From Streptomyces sp. AP-93 (GTDB lineage Bacteria > Actinomycetota > Actinomycetes > Streptomycetales > Streptomycetaceae), in NCBI RefSeq assembly GCF_022808175.1, contig NZ_JALGBX010000003.1, forward strand, positions 248,022 through 312,021: a stretch of DNA of 64,000 nucleotides, written 5' to 3'. This document shows, piece by piece, positions 12,070 to 22,600 of this stretch (position 1 is the stretch's first letter; each line of letters opens with the position of its first letter). Position numbers and translations under genes: made by a program. The notes beneath the pieces were generated by a model. It did no database searches. It was not told the origin of the DNA and was given only the letters and a program-made list of their open reading frames with translations.

Positions 12070-13680
12070 CTACCTCCCGAAGGACAGCAGGGAGTGGTCC
12101 ACCTTCTTCGGCTCCGGGCTGCGTACGGACCCGTTGAGCAGGAAGACGCGTCCCTCGACCCAGGCCAGCCGGACGCTGGAGGTGTAGAAGGCGGATTCGG
12201 GCCCCTTGGCGATCTTCGGGCTCTGCAGGAATATCTGGGGCCGGCCTCCGCCCGTCGGGATGGCCGCCATCGCCGCGGACAGGCCCTTGTCCGTGTCGAC
12301 GTAGACGACGACCTTCCCCTCCTCGATGGCCAGCGGGAACATGACGCGGCCGTCGGGGCCCGTGGTGCGCCACTTCACCTGACCGGTGTTGAGGTCGACC
12401 GCGATCACCTCGTCGGGCTTGTCGACGTCCAGCGGGTACTTGGCGTCGGGTGTACCGCCCGCGATGTAGAGGGTGTCCGCGTCGGCCACCGCCGCGTTGC
12501 AGTCGTGCAGGTCGCCGCTGCCGCTCCCCCAGCCGTTGCACCGCTTGCCGACCCCGAAGGCGGCATTGGTCTGCGAGCGGACCTTGCCGTCGGCGGCGAA
12601 GGCCGTGATGTTCCAGGCCTTCTCCTGCGTGTTGTAGGTGCTGACGACGAGCGGGTCCACGGACAGGATCTGGCCGAGGTTCGAGCCCTTCGCGTACTGG
12701 TGGCTCCACTTGGCAGCGCCGGTCGCCGGGTCGATCTCCTCGATCACCGACTGCCGGTCGGCCGAGTCCTGGCCGAAGCAGTCGCGTACGAGCATCAGCC
12801 TGGCGGCGGCGCCGCCGACCGTCGCGGGGGCGCAGCCGCTGCTCGGTGTACCGAAGAGTTTGTGCCCGTCGGTGACCGAGAAACCGCTCACGACCGCGGC
12901 ACGCGCCACCGCGACGGTGTCCCCTGAGATGGCCAGCCGCAACTCCAGAGCCTGGTCGAAGACCTTCTCCTTCGGTATCTCCAGCTTCCAGCCCGCCTGG
13001 CCCGTGGCGAGGTCGACCTGCTGGAGGTGGGTGCACTGGGAGGTCGCGCTGTCCTTCTCGCGGACCCCGACGACGATCTTCCCGTTCGGGGCGGGACTTT
13101 CCGGGACCCCGCACAGCGGCGTGGCGAGGGGAAGCCTCCACTTCTCGTTGCCGTCGGTCGCGGTGTAGGCGGTGACCTCCTTGTACATCGCCTTGATCAC
13201 GGCGTCCCCCACGCGCCAGGGGCCGTGCTGCGAGGCACCAGAGCCGCCCAGTTCGGTCCGGTTCGACACCAGCCAGACCCGGCCCTCGCCCGGCTGAATC
13301 CCGGCGTTGGGGTCGAAGACGAACGGGGGGCCGCCGGGGCCCTGGCCGTCTCCCTGGTCCACGGACGCGGACGCGGCGGGGGCGGCGGTGTCGCCGTCCC
13401 CGGCGTCGCCGGAGCCGTCGCGCAGGTGGATGTACGAGCCTCCGCCGAGGGCGAGCAGGGCCGCGGCCAGGGCCGCCACCAGCACGCCGGTCCTGCCCCG
13501 CAGGCCGCGGCGGGGCGGGCGTACGAAGTCCGCTGGCTGAACCGGCGGTTGCGCGTAGGGATTACCCGGCGCGGGCCCCGATCCGGGCTGTGGCGTCCGG
13601 TAGACCGAGCCGTAGCCCGGCTGGACTGCCTGCGGTTGCTGATCAGGGCGCGGCAGTTCGTCGAAGTCGCGACGGGTCAT
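12070..13680 (-). CDS. Membrane-anchored PQQ-type beta-propeller protein
   Basis: 536 residues from ATG 13680 (MTRRDFDELPRPDQ). A 60-residue cytoplasmic Pro/Gln-rich tail leads to one membrane helix (TGVLVAALAAALLALGG, about 66-82) and a low-complexity linker. The rest is a beta-propeller with recurring A-x-D-x-x-T-G-x-x-x-W blades (VDLATGQAGWKLEI, IDPATGAAKWSHQY, VDLNTGQVKWRTTG). Cys pairs suggest disulfides outside the cell. Such proteins usually serve as scaffolds or sensors; no active site is visible. It lies between tdk fragment B and the other anchored protein and could be the original downstream neighbour of tdk. Confidence 0.8.
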   Translation of the reverse strand: MTRRDFDELPRPDQQPQAVQPGYGSVYRTPQPGSGPAPGNPYAQPPVQPADFVRPPRRGLRGRTGVLVAALAAALLALGGGSYIHLRDGSGDAGDGDTAAPAASASVDQGDGQGPGGPPFVFDPNAGIQPGEGRVWLVSNRTELGGSGASQHGPWRVGDAVIKAMYKEVTAYTATDGNEKWRLPLATPLCGVPESPAPNGKIVVGVREKDSATSQCTHLQQVDLATGQAGWKLEIPKEKVFDQALELRLAISGDTVAVARAAVVSGFSVTDGHKLFGTPSSGCAPATVGGAAARLMLVRDCFGQDSADRQSVIEEIDPATGAAKWSHQYAKGSNLGQILSVDPLVVSTYNTQEKAWNITAFAADGKVRSQTNAAFGVGKRCNGWGSGSGDLHDCNAAVADADTLYIAGGTPDAKYPLDVDKPDEVIAVDLNTGQVKWRTTGPDGRVMFPLAIEEGKVVVYVDTDKGLSAAMAAIPTGGGRPQIFLQSPKIAKGPESAFYTSSVRLAWVEGRVFLLNGSVRSPEPKKVDHSLLSFGR

Positions 13681-13852
13681 GGGGTCAGTGTGGCGGGCGG
13701 GACGGCCACACTGGGATACTTTTTTAGACTACTTCCCGTCACCGTGCCCGGTTCCGGCCCTGATTCCCCGGCGCGTGTACCCGCCAGGTGCGGGCGGGCT
13801 CACCCAAGTCGACAGCGCCTCCCTCGCGCACGCCGCGTTCGGGCTCACCCTC

Positions 13853-14455
13853 TCAAGCGTGGTTGACCGGGAGGACGTCCGGGGAAAGGGCACCCGCGTG
13901 GGCCGCAGCGCTCGTCATCCGCTTGCGGTGGTGGCGGCGGCACAGGACCTCGTAGCCGATCTCCTCCGCCGGGCGGTTCACGTCACCGACCACGACCTGG
14001 GCGCCCTGGACCACCATCTCGCCGCCCACCGTACGGGCGTTGTGGGTGGCCCGGGCGCCGCACCAGCACAGGGCCTCCACCTGGAGCTGCTCCAGACGGT
14101 CCGCCAGCTCGATCAGGCGCTGGGAGCCGGGGAAGAGCTTCGTGCGGAAGTCCGTGGTGATGCCGAAGGCGAACACGTCGAGGCCGAGGTCGTCGACGAT
14201 CCTGGCCAGCTGGTCGATCTGGTCCGGGGCGAGGAACTGCGCCTCGTCCACGATCACGTAGTCCGCCTTGCCGCCCTTCGACAACTGGGCGACCAGGTAG
14301 GCGTACAGGTCCATGCCCTCCGGCGCCTCCACCGCCTCCGTCACCAGGCCCAGGCGGGAGGAGAGTTTGCCCTCGCCCGCGCGGTCGTCGCGGGTGAAGA
14401 TCACGCCCTGCAGGCCCCGCGCATCGCGGTTGTGGGCGATCTGGAGCGCCAGTGT
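13853..14455 (-). pseudogene. tdk: Thymidine kinase 3' fragment B (codons 17-216)
   Basis: 201 clean codons from Thr17 to the stop, with DEAQFLAPDQIDQLARIV, GITTDFRTKLFPGSQR and CWCGARATHNARTVGGE. The P-loop half is missing. It is closest to fragment A (both have DDLGLDVFAF). Its downstream flank differs from those of A, D and the intact gene and leads into the PQQ-propeller gene, so B may be the original chromosomal 3' end. It is not functional. Confidence 0.9.
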
Positions 14456-14477
14456 CCTTTTGCTGGACCATCCGCCA
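14454..14477. other. Hybrid att junction B (tdk 3' half / element arm)
   Basis: GT at 14454-14455 ends tdk identity. Fourteen nucleotides later comes ATCCGCCA (14470-14477), identical in sequence and spacing to junction D. It marks a separate integration by the same type of integrase. Confidence 0.75.
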
Positions 14478-14650
14478 ACCCATTGAGTCGCGTCCGGGAC
14501 CGATGGAAGGGGCCGATCCCCGACCGCTCCGAATTGCGCCTCTCCAAAGCAGCCGTGAGAGCCCCGATCCTGGCGAAGGTACAGTCGATTCGATCAACTG
14601 CGGCGACCCGAACCACTTCAGCACGCGCACGCTCGTGGAGGAGAACACGA

Positions 14651-15109
14651 ATGGGGTTTGACGAGGAGTGGGCACGACTTCGGGCAGGGGCTGTTCAACG
14701 CGCGACGGAAAGAACGGTCGGGACTGCGTTCCCCCAGGCTGCGGCTGATCCGGCCGCGGTGGCGCGGGATGCGATGCTGAAGCGGCTGGCGGACTTCCGC
14801 AGCCGGGCGGTCCTGGTGCCGTTGGACGAGCGGGGCGGGCTGTGGACGGCGGAGCTCGGTGGGCTGGACTGGCTCTGCGCCTTCTCGGGCAAGAAGACTC
14901 TGGCCCGGTTCGCGGAGGCACGTGGTGAGACTGAGCGGGAGTGGCCGTACCGGCGGATCGTCGGTGCGCGGCTGTTGGATGAGGTGATCCCGGCGCTGGA
15001 CTTCCCGTGTGGGGTGGCGCTGGATACGGCGGGGCCGGGCGGGGTCGTCTTCCCGCCGGTGCGGGGGTTGGTGCCGAACGGTGCTGCGCTCGACGGGGAG
15101 CCGGCATGA
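14651..15109 (+). CDS. SseB-family protein of an ESX/T7-type cassette
   Basis: 152 residues; ATG 14651 is preceded by GGAGGAG at 14637-14643. The region RAVLVPLDERGGLWTAEL to LDFPCGVALDTAGPGGVVFP matches the SseB N-terminal domain that accompanies secreted polymorphic toxins in actinobacteria. It overlaps the next gene by ATGA. The likely role is a chaperone or adaptor for the toxin; this is inferred from the company it keeps. Confidence 0.7.
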   Translation: MGFDEEWARLRAGAVQRATERTVGTAFPQAAADPAAVARDAMLKRLADFRSRAVLVPLDERGGLWTAELGGLDWLCAFSGKKTLARFAEARGETEREWPYRRIVGARLLDEVIPALDFPCGVALDTAGPGGVVFPPVRGLVPNGAALDGEPA

Positions 15110-15744
15110 GCGGGGACGGGGCAGATCTCTCTGTATCGAAGCAGGCGCTGGGGGAGATCGCGAAGGGGATCACAGACACCCTGGGAGAGCTGAAAGAGCT
15201 GGGGATGGTCGGCACGGCCAGTATGGGCCGGGGATTTTCGGATCTGGGACTGTCTGGGATGGAGACCGGGCACGAGGGTCTGACGGCTTCGATGAAGACG
15301 TTCTGCGAGCGCTGGGAGTGGGGTGTGCGCTCGCTGGTGCAGCAGGGCAACCAGTTCGCTTTTGACGTGGGTCTGTCTGCGGGTGTCCTGCACGAGCAGG
15401 ACCAGTACATCCAGGGCAGTTTCAAGGTGCTGACGAACTCCGCGATGGGCAATCCGTACGCGTCGGAGAAGGACGTCATCGGCCAGGACTGGGGCGCGGT
15501 CATCTCCGACAATCCGTACACGCAGGTGCGAGACGCCGATTACAGCCGGGAGTCCTTCGATCGGGCCAACGAGAACAGCAGGGAAGCCTGGACGGGCGCG
15601 GTGCGGGATGTGAACAGCTCCGACATGCTGCTCGGCAACCAGATCATCAACGCGGCGGGACTGCGGGACGAGGTGGACGGGGCGGTCGACGCCTGGGTCG
15701 GTCCGGCGCCGCAGGAGCAACCGCAGTCCGAGGGCGAGCGCTGA
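15106..15744 (+). CDS. WXG100-like helical protein of the toxin cassette
   Basis: 212 residues from ATG 15106, within the stop of the SseB gene. It is mainly helical; a W-x-W-G element (ERWEWGVRSLVQQGNQFA) resembles ESX-type secreted partners. The last base of its stop is the first base of the toxin start, so translation is coupled. Likely a secretion partner of the toxin. Confidence 0.6.
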   Translation: MSGDGADLSVSKQALGEIAKGITDTLGELKELGMVGTASMGRGFSDLGLSGMETGHEGLTASMKTFCERWEWGVRSLVQQGNQFAFDVGLSAGVLHEQDQYIQGSFKVLTNSAMGNPYASEKDVIGQDWGAVISDNPYTQVRDADYSRESFDRANENSREAWTGAVRDVNSSDMLLGNQIINAAGLRDEVDGAVDAWVGPAPQEQPQSEGER

Positions 15745-17378
15745 TGCCGGACTGGGGCGGTCTTCTGGACAGGGGTCTGGAGAAGCTGGATGACGGCTGG
15801 GAGTCGACGAAGAAGGTCGTCGGCCAAGGTGTCGACAAGGCCACGGACGGGATCGGCGCGAGTCTGGAGCACGTCGGTGCGGACGACTGGGCGGACAAGG
15901 TCGAGGACTGGGGCGACGATTTCGCCTCGAGTCTTGGGGCTTCGGTCAGTGAACAGCAACTGGGTCAGAGCAAGCAGGCCAACGAGCTGGTGCACGGCAA
16001 GCCGGCGTCGATTCGGGAGTCGGCCAAGCACCTGAAGGACTTCCAGGGCGCGTTCGACCGGGTCGGCGAAGGCATGCGGGCACTGGACTCGGGCCACTGG
16101 AAGGGACAGGCCGCCGAGGCGTTCCGCGCAAAGTTCGCAATGCACCCGACGGACTGGCTGCACGCCGCCGACGCCTGCGAGGCTGCGGCAGGCGCGCTGA
16201 CCCGGTACGCGGAGACAGTGGAGTGGGCGCAGCAGCAGGCGCAGCAGGCCATCGACCTCTACGAGGCGGCGGTCAAGGCCGCCAAGGACGCCCACGAGGC
16301 GTACGCCGCGAAGGTCGACACCTACAGAACAACGGAGAAGGCGGGCAAGGATCCCGGTCCCGTGCCGCAGGAACCGGTCGATGTGGGCAAGGCCGACGGC
16401 AAGCGGGCGCACGAGATCCTCAACGAGGCCCGCAGACAGCGCAACGAGGCCGCGCAAACCGCGTCCGAGGTGCTGGCGGTGGCAGTGACGCACGCCCCGA
16501 AGGAGCCGTCGGCGACGGACCGGGCGCTGGCCGGGGTCACCGACTCGTACGGCAGCACGGCGGTGGAGCTCAACCACTTCGTCGGCGGCGTGGTCAAGGG
16601 GACGGCCGGCCTGCTCGACTTCGCCCGTGGTCTGAACCCGATGGACCCGTACAACCTGACCCACCCTTCCGAGTACCAGCAGAACCTCAACATGACCCTG
16701 GCCGGCCTCGTCTCCACGGCAGCGCATCCGGAGCGGATTCCCGGTGCTCTGATCGACGGCTTCAAGGATGACCCGTCCGAGGGCCTGGGCCGCCTCGTGC
16801 CCGAACTCATCGGCACCAAGGGCATCGGCAGCGCCCGAGCAGGGGTGCGACTGGCCGAGGCGGTGGCCGTGAAGCCCTCGGCCTGGTCGCACCTAGCGCA
16901 GCCGGTCAAGGGCGTCACGGAGCGCGGTTCGATCCACGCCGACTCGGTCAGCCCGAAGCAGGCTCAGAAGTTCATCGACGATCAGTACCCGTGGCTCAAG
17001 GACATGAACAACACCGGCGCACCCGGCTATCAGTACAACTGCACGAACAACGTGCCGACTCTCGACAAAAGGCTGGACGGAGTCGAGGTATCAGCCGCAC
17101 CGAAGACCGGACCGGGTGACATCCCGTACAAGGAGCTCGGGGTGACTCCGGATGCGAAGAAGGTCGTACAGAGCTACGACGACATCATCAAGGACCTGGA
17201 ACAACGCGGGCCAGATTCTCGCAGCGTCGTCGCCATCTCCCGCCATGGCGGGATGGGCCACGTCTTCAACGCCGTGAACACTCCTCACGGAGTGGTCTTC
17301 CTGGATGGCCAAACCGGAACGCTGGCCAGGTTGGAGACATTCAACGTCAGCGAAATCGCTCATGTCCCCTATCGCTAG
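15744..17378 (+). CDS. Polymorphic toxin: T7SS-type N-terminus, C-terminal papain-fold (Tox-PL) domain
   Basis: 544 residues. The N-terminal half is helical (about 90-190, with DSGHWKGQAAEAFRAKF carrying a W-x-G), the usual delivery module of actinobacterial polymorphic toxins. A linker follows, then about 115 C-terminal residues with the Tox-PL signature: Cys433 in YQYNCTNN, His506 in GGMGHVFNA, Asp521 in VVFLDGQTG. This triad belongs to papain-like glutamine deamidases/peptidases. It is encoded between the SseB/WXG-like genes and a YrhB-type immunity gene that starts 18 bp downstream. The target protein is unknown. Confidence 0.8.
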   Translation: MPDWGGLLDRGLEKLDDGWESTKKVVGQGVDKATDGIGASLEHVGADDWADKVEDWGDDFASSLGASVSEQQLGQSKQANELVHGKPASIRESAKHLKDFQGAFDRVGEGMRALDSGHWKGQAAEAFRAKFAMHPTDWLHAADACEAAAGALTRYAETVEWAQQQAQQAIDLYEAAVKAAKDAHEAYAAKVDTYRTTEKAGKDPGPVPQEPVDVGKADGKRAHEILNEARRQRNEAAQTASEVLAVAVTHAPKEPSATDRALAGVTDSYGSTAVELNHFVGGVVKGTAGLLDFARGLNPMDPYNLTHPSEYQQNLNMTLAGLVSTAAHPERIPGALIDGFKDDPSEGLGRLVPELIGTKGIGSARAGVRLAEAVAVKPSAWSHLAQPVKGVTERGSIHADSVSPKQAQKFIDDQYPWLKDMNNTGAPGYQYNCTNNVPTLDKRLDGVEVSAAPKTGPGDIPYKELGVTPDAKKVVQSYDDIIKDLEQRGPDSRSVVAISRHGGMGHVFNAVNTPHGVVFLDGQTGTLARLETFNVSEIAHVPYR

Positions 17379-17396
17379 CACTGTCAGGAACCAGAG

Positions 17397-18968
17397 ATGC
17401 TCACGTTGAACGAGGCCGTGGAAGCGGCACGCCCCTACCTTGCACAGGCATTCGCCCACGAGCCCTGGGCAGTCGTCGTACAGCCACAACTGAGCGAGGA
17501 ACACGACCTGGCCTGGATCATCAGGTACGACACGCAGCAGGGCGTCGACACCCCCGGTGGGGCGGCCGGCCCTCTCACGAGGATGGTCCTGGTCCCCAAG
17601 GACGGCTCTCCGGTGCGCTTCCCCCCCTCCCACCTCCCCCTGGACGAGTATTTCGCCTACGTTCGGCACGGCGGCTGGGACACCAGCGGCCTGGCGAGGA
17701 CAGTGCGTGCCGAGCCGTGGCAGATGGCCCTGCAATGGCTGCTCACCACCTACCGCGGCCTGGTCGAACTGGCGAGCATCGAACCGGTGGCCGAGGATGC
17801 CGGCACGTGGCTGTTCGCGTGTCAGGCGATCGAGCAGCCCGGATATCCACGGACCCCGATGCTGGCCGCTTCCGTGGTGGTGCCCAAGGACCTTGGGGTG
17901 CCGTTCCATCCGGCGGCCGATGATCCTTGGGGTGATGCTGCGGAATACACGCAGAACCAGGTGGAGCGCGATCCCGAGAGGCAGGCGCTGCGACTCAATT
18001 CACGTGGCTGCGTGGTCACGGTGGCCGCTGCGATCGCGGGCCGGCCGTCGTCTCCGCTGCCATGGCAGCCGGCTCACGAGGCACCCGGGTGGTGGCAGCT
18101 GCTGCTACGACGCTACTTCCCGACGGCTGAGCAGCTGCGGTGTGCCAACTGGGACGAGGTGATCGCGCAGGCCGAGAAGTCCGGGCCCGGCACGCAGGGC
18201 GTGGTGTGGGTGCGGCGGGCAATTCGCGGCACCGAGGTCAGCGGCCACCTCGTATACGCCCACAACAACAACGGAACCGTGGTGTTCCTGGACGGGATGA
18301 CCGGTGGTCTGGCTCGACTGGACACGGTCGGACTGCGGGAGCTGGTCTTCGCCCGGGTGAAGACCGGGGTTCCCCGGACGGCTGGTGACCTCGCGGCAGC
18401 CCGGATCAAGGGCGAGGAGTGGCTCAGGTCCACGTACACGGATCCCGTCGAACTGGTATTGCCCGACGCCGGAGACGAGACGGCCCGCGGGTGGCTGTTC
18501 GCCTGCCAGACCACGGCCGCCTTGCGCAGTCAGGACTGGCGCCACGAGATGCTCGATGCCGCCGTGGTGGTGCCGAAGGGGCCCGAGGAGCCGTTCCTTC
18601 TGCCCAACTCCGACCCCTGGGGGTTCCTCGACGCCTGGAACCGGGGCGAGGCGGTGGGTCCGACACCCGCCTCCGGGGACGCCGACTGGTTCGCCCCGAC
18701 GATGGCGAAGCTGGGCCCGGTCCTGGAGATCAGTGAATTCTCGACCATCACTGAGTCCGTACGGGCCCTCGCCGCACTACCGGTCGGCGGACGGGCGCTC
18801 GTGTGGGTACGGCGCCAGGACGAACGCGGGCGCGAATCCACCGGGCTGCTCCTCACAGGGCTACACACGCACGCCGGACATGTGGGCCTCATCGACGGAT
18901 CGGCGGAAGAGCTGCAGAGTCTGGACACGTTCGGGGAGTCCGGGGTGCGTGTGATCCGCTACCGCTGA
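17397..18968 (+). CDS. Tandem YrhB-type immunity protein with degenerate Tox-PL segments
   Basis: 523 residues, starting 18 bp after the toxin. Two repeats are visible. Each has a YrhB-like immunity half (TWLFACQAIEQPG... AASVVVPKDLGVPF; GWLFACQTTAALRS... DAAVVVPKGPEEPF) followed by a segment resembling the C-terminal half of the toxin. The first such segment (SGHLVYAHNNNGTVVFLDGM) closely mirrors the toxin's GHVFNAVN... VVFLDGQTG but lacks the catalytic-Cys half. The second (HAGHVGLIDGS) is more degenerate. It presumably binds and blocks the toxin; the toxin-like pieces may occupy its surface as decoys (inference). Confidence 0.7.
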   Translation: MLTLNEAVEAARPYLAQAFAHEPWAVVVQPQLSEEHDLAWIIRYDTQQGVDTPGGAAGPLTRMVLVPKDGSPVRFPPSHLPLDEYFAYVRHGGWDTSGLARTVRAEPWQMALQWLLTTYRGLVELASIEPVAEDAGTWLFACQAIEQPGYPRTPMLAASVVVPKDLGVPFHPAADDPWGDAAEYTQNQVERDPERQALRLNSRGCVVTVAAAIAGRPSSPLPWQPAHEAPGWWQLLLRRYFPTAEQLRCANWDEVIAQAEKSGPGTQGVVWVRRAIRGTEVSGHLVYAHNNNGTVVFLDGMTGGLARLDTVGLRELVFARVKTGVPRTAGDLAAARIKGEEWLRSTYTDPVELVLPDAGDETARGWLFACQTTAALRSQDWRHEMLDAAVVVPKGPEEPFLLPNSDPWGFLDAWNRGEAVGPTPASGDADWFAPTMAKLGPVLEISEFSTITESVRALAALPVGGRALVWVRRQDERGRESTGLLLTGLHTHAGHVGLIDGSAEELQSLDTFGESGVRVIRYR

Positions 18969-19027
18969 CGGAAAAGAGAACGCCCCGTCCTCGCCAAGCC
19001 GGGACCCGGGGACGGAGCCGCAGGGTC

Positions 19028-19182
19028 TCAGGCGTGGTTGACGAGGAGGACGTTCGGGGAGAGGGCGCCCGCCTGGGCTGCCGCCGAGGTCATTCGCTTG
19101 CAGTGGTAGCGGAGCACGGGACCGCGTAGCCGATCTCCTCCGCCGGGCGGTTCACGTCACCGACCACCGCTTGCTCGCCCTC
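19028..19182 (-). pseudogene. tdk: Decayed tdk 3' remnant (C)
   Basis: About 155 bp match tdk codons 165-216 ([35 protein letters not shown]) with internal changes and a small indel in the zinc-ligand region. Nothing upstream of codon 165 remains. It marks the boundary between the toxin cassette and the trypsin/NLR operon. Confidence 0.75.
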
Positions 19183-19656
19183 GAACACTCACCGTGAGAA
19201 CCACTCCCCCGCCCGCTCCATCCAGGTGAACCGTGAGCGCCAGAACCCCGGCACCACCGGCGATGCACCAGTCGTAGACGGTGATTGCGACAACCGATCA
19301 GGGGCTCTCCCACCCAACAGCGAGACCACACTGAGTATCTGTACGGATGCGACTGGTTACTGACATGTTGAATAATCGCTCGTGGCTCGGCACCCGAGTG
19401 CGTGGCGCTGTCCCTGCCTGTCGGGCAGGGACACCGTCTACCCCAGGCGTCCCGCACCCTGCGGCGCCACGCCCTGGCGGTGATGCTCAGCCAGGAGTGA
19501 GCAGTGAGGCGGGGCGACGGAGCGCAGACGCCCGGTCGCCGTGCCCTGCTCCACGCTTCTCAAGAAAGCCAGCACTTGGCCGCAGGACCGAGTCGTGTAG
19601 GAGGCCCCAACTACCCGGCCTTGGAGGAACTTCAGCACCGATGTTCCCCCAAGCCG
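19183..19656. other. Intergenic with one hairpin, no gene recognised
   Basis: About 470 bp at the 3' end of the SARP/NLR gene. GTCCCTGCC (19410-19418) and GGCAGGGAC (19424-19432) form a 9 bp hairpin that could terminate transcription. I see no coding signature. Confidence 0.4.
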
Positions 19657-22600
19657 TCATACGGTGATGAGCCCCGATGTGGCCAGCTCTCGGAAGTCTG
19701 TCGTCTCCGGGCGGTCTCCCACCCGCTCGTAGATGCTCAGCGCCTCGCTCCAGCACCCCCTGGCCTCTTCGTTCCGGCCGAGGCGGTCCCAGGCTCGGCC
19801 CAATACGGTCAGGACGCCGGCCCGGCGCCGCTCGCCCCCGAGGCTGCCCAGGGCGAGGGCGCGTTCCGCGTGCAGTGCGGCGGCTTCGTACTGGCGGGCG
19901 GCGAGATGGGTCTCGGCGATCCGGAAATTGGTCATTCCCTCCCACAGCCGCTGTTGGTGCTCGTGGAAGAGCGTCAACGCCTTGGACAGTTCCTCCAGCG
20001 CCTCGGCCGGGCGGCCGGCCTGGGTGAGCGCGATGCCCAGCGCGTAGCGGCAGTTGGCTTCCCGCAAGGTGAGGCCCATGGCGCTGAAGATGGCCAGCGC
20101 GCGGCGGGCGGGCTCGATGCCGTCGGACGGCCCGCCCGTTTCCACGCGAACCCGGGAGAGGACGCTCAGGGCGCCGGCCTCGCCGAGCCGGTTCCGGTCG
20201 GCGCGGTACGCCCCGAGCGCCTCGGTCAGGAACCGTTCGGCCTCCGCGTGCCGGTTCTGGTAGGCCGCGATGACCCCACGGTCGTGCAGACCCGCCCCCA
20301 CCGGCAGGGGATCGCCGCAGGCGTGGGCCAGTTGCACCGCGAGCCGCGCCTCCTGGTCGGCCTGTTCGAACCGCCCGGACGCCAGGAGCAGCGAGGTGTA
20401 GGCGATCCGGGCGCGGGCCTCCGCGCGCGCGTCGCCCGCCGCCCGCGCAGCCTCCCGTACGGCCGTGGCGGTGGTCTCGTACTGGCTCGCGTCCGCTCCC
20501 GCGTCGGCCAGGTCCTTCGCCGCCCACAGGAGGTCCGCGGCCTGCGCCACCGAGCCCGCGGCCGCCTGCTGCCGTACGCATGCCAACAGGCAGGCGGCCT
20601 CCCCGTACAGCCAGTCCACCGCCTCGCTCCCGTCCTCGAAGACGAGCCCCGCGCGGCGGGGTACGGACAGGTGCTCGACCAGCCGGTCACCGGGACGCTC
20701 CAGCGCGTACACGGCAGCGGCCGTCGCCAGATAGAAGTCCACCAGCCGCGACAGGGCGGCGGCCTGCCCGCTCGCCGGCTGCTCGTCGCGTTCCGCGCAC
20801 GCCCGCGCGTAGAGGCGTACGAGGTCGTGGTACCGGTAGCGCCCGGGCGCCGCGGATTCCAGCAGGGAGGCGTCGACCAGTGATTCCAGCATGTCCTCGG
20901 CTTCGTACTCGGGCAGGTCGAGTACGGCCGCTGCCGCGGCGGTCGAAATGTCCGGCCCGTCGGCGAGGCCAAGGAGGCGGAACGCCCGGGCCTGAGCGGG
21001 CTCCAGCTGGCCGTAGCCGAGCTCGAAGGCGGCTTTGACGGCGAGGTCGCCGGCCTGCAGCTCGTCGAGGCGGCGGCGCTCGTCGGCGAGTTTGGCGGCG
21101 AGGACGGAGACGGTCCACGTGCGGCGGGCGGCGAGCCGGGCGGCGGCGATGCGGATGGCGAGCGGCAGGAAACCGCAGGCGCCGACCACGTCGAGGACGG
21201 CGTGGCGCTCCGCGGCCACCCGCTCGTGCCCGACGATCCGCGTGAACAGCAGCCGGGCCTCCTCCGGGCTCATCACGTCCAGGTCCACCAGATGCGCACC
21301 CGGGAGAGCCATCATCCGCACACGGCTGGTGATCACGGCGGCGCTGCGGCCCGTGCCCGGTAGCAACGGCTGTACCTGGGCGGCGTCTCGCGCGTTGTCG
21401 AGCAGGACCAGCAGCCGACGGCTGTCGAGCATCGAACGGAAGAGCGCGGAGCGTTCGGCAGGCGTATCGGGTATCGCCTCATCGGCTGCTCCCAGGGCGC
21501 GGAGGAAGGCGGCGAGTACGGTCTCGGGCTCGGCGGGGCGGGGCGCATTGCCCTGCAGGTCGACGTAGAGCTGGCCGTCGGGGAAGTCGGCGCGGGCCGC
21601 GTGCGCGACGTGCACGGCGAGGGTGGTCTTGCCGACGCCGGCGAAGGCCGACAGGGCGAGCACACGCACACGCCCTGCGCCGCCCGTGCCGGAGAGGATT
21701 CCCCTGAGTTCTGCGATGAGGGCATCGCGGCCCGTGAAATCGGGGACGGTGGCCGGCAGCTGTGCGGGGGGAGCGATCACGAGCGTGGTGGTGATCGCCG
21801 TGTGCGATGCCATGGGCGAGGCGAGCTCGGGGTCGGCCCGCAGGATGCGCGCGTGGAGGGTGATGAGCTCCCGGGTCGGGTCGACGCCGAGCTCGTCGGC
21901 CAGGAGCCGCCGGGTGTCGGCGTAGACGGCGAGGGCCTCGGCCTGCCGGCCGCTGCGGTAGAGGGCGAGCATGAGCAGCTCACGGAGTCGTTCGCGCAAC
22001 GGGTGGGCGGCGGCGAGCGAAACAAGTTCGGAAACGGTCTCGGCGTGGCGTCCGGCCTGCAGCTCCAGGTCGATGCGGATCTCGAGCAGTTGGAGGCGCC
22101 ATTCGGCGAGCCGGGCGCGCTCGGTGTCGGCGTGCGGGCCCGGGACCCCGGTGAGCGGCTCCCCTTCCCAGAGGTCGAGTGCGCGGGCGATGAGCGTATG
22201 GGCGAGGGCATGGTCGCCGGCGGCGCGGGCGCGGTCGGCATCGGCGGCGAGGCGGCGGGCGATGCCGAGGTCGAGGGAATCGGCGGGGGTGCGGATGGCG
22301 TAGCCGCCGGATTCGGTGGCGAGGATTCCGGGATCGAGCATCTTGCGCAGGCGGGAGGCGTACGTACGGATGGTGGCGAGCGCCTGCTGCGGCGGGTCCT
22401 CGCCCCAGATGGCGTCGATGAGTTCGGACGCGGTGGCGGTGCGGCCCTCGCGGAGCAGGAGTGCGGCGAGCAGGGCGTGCTGCTGGGGGGTGCCGGAGGG
22501 GAGCGGCTCGTTGTCGCGCCAGATCCGCACCGGGCCGAGCACGCTGAAGCGCAGCATCTCGGTGGTGGACCGAGGTCCGCGGGAAGCGTCAGCCAGTCCC

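Noticed and set aside
13983..15521. 512-codon minus frame opposite the SseB and WXG-like genes
   Set aside because: Antisense to coupled genes with good start signals; Pro/Arg/Ser-rich translation.
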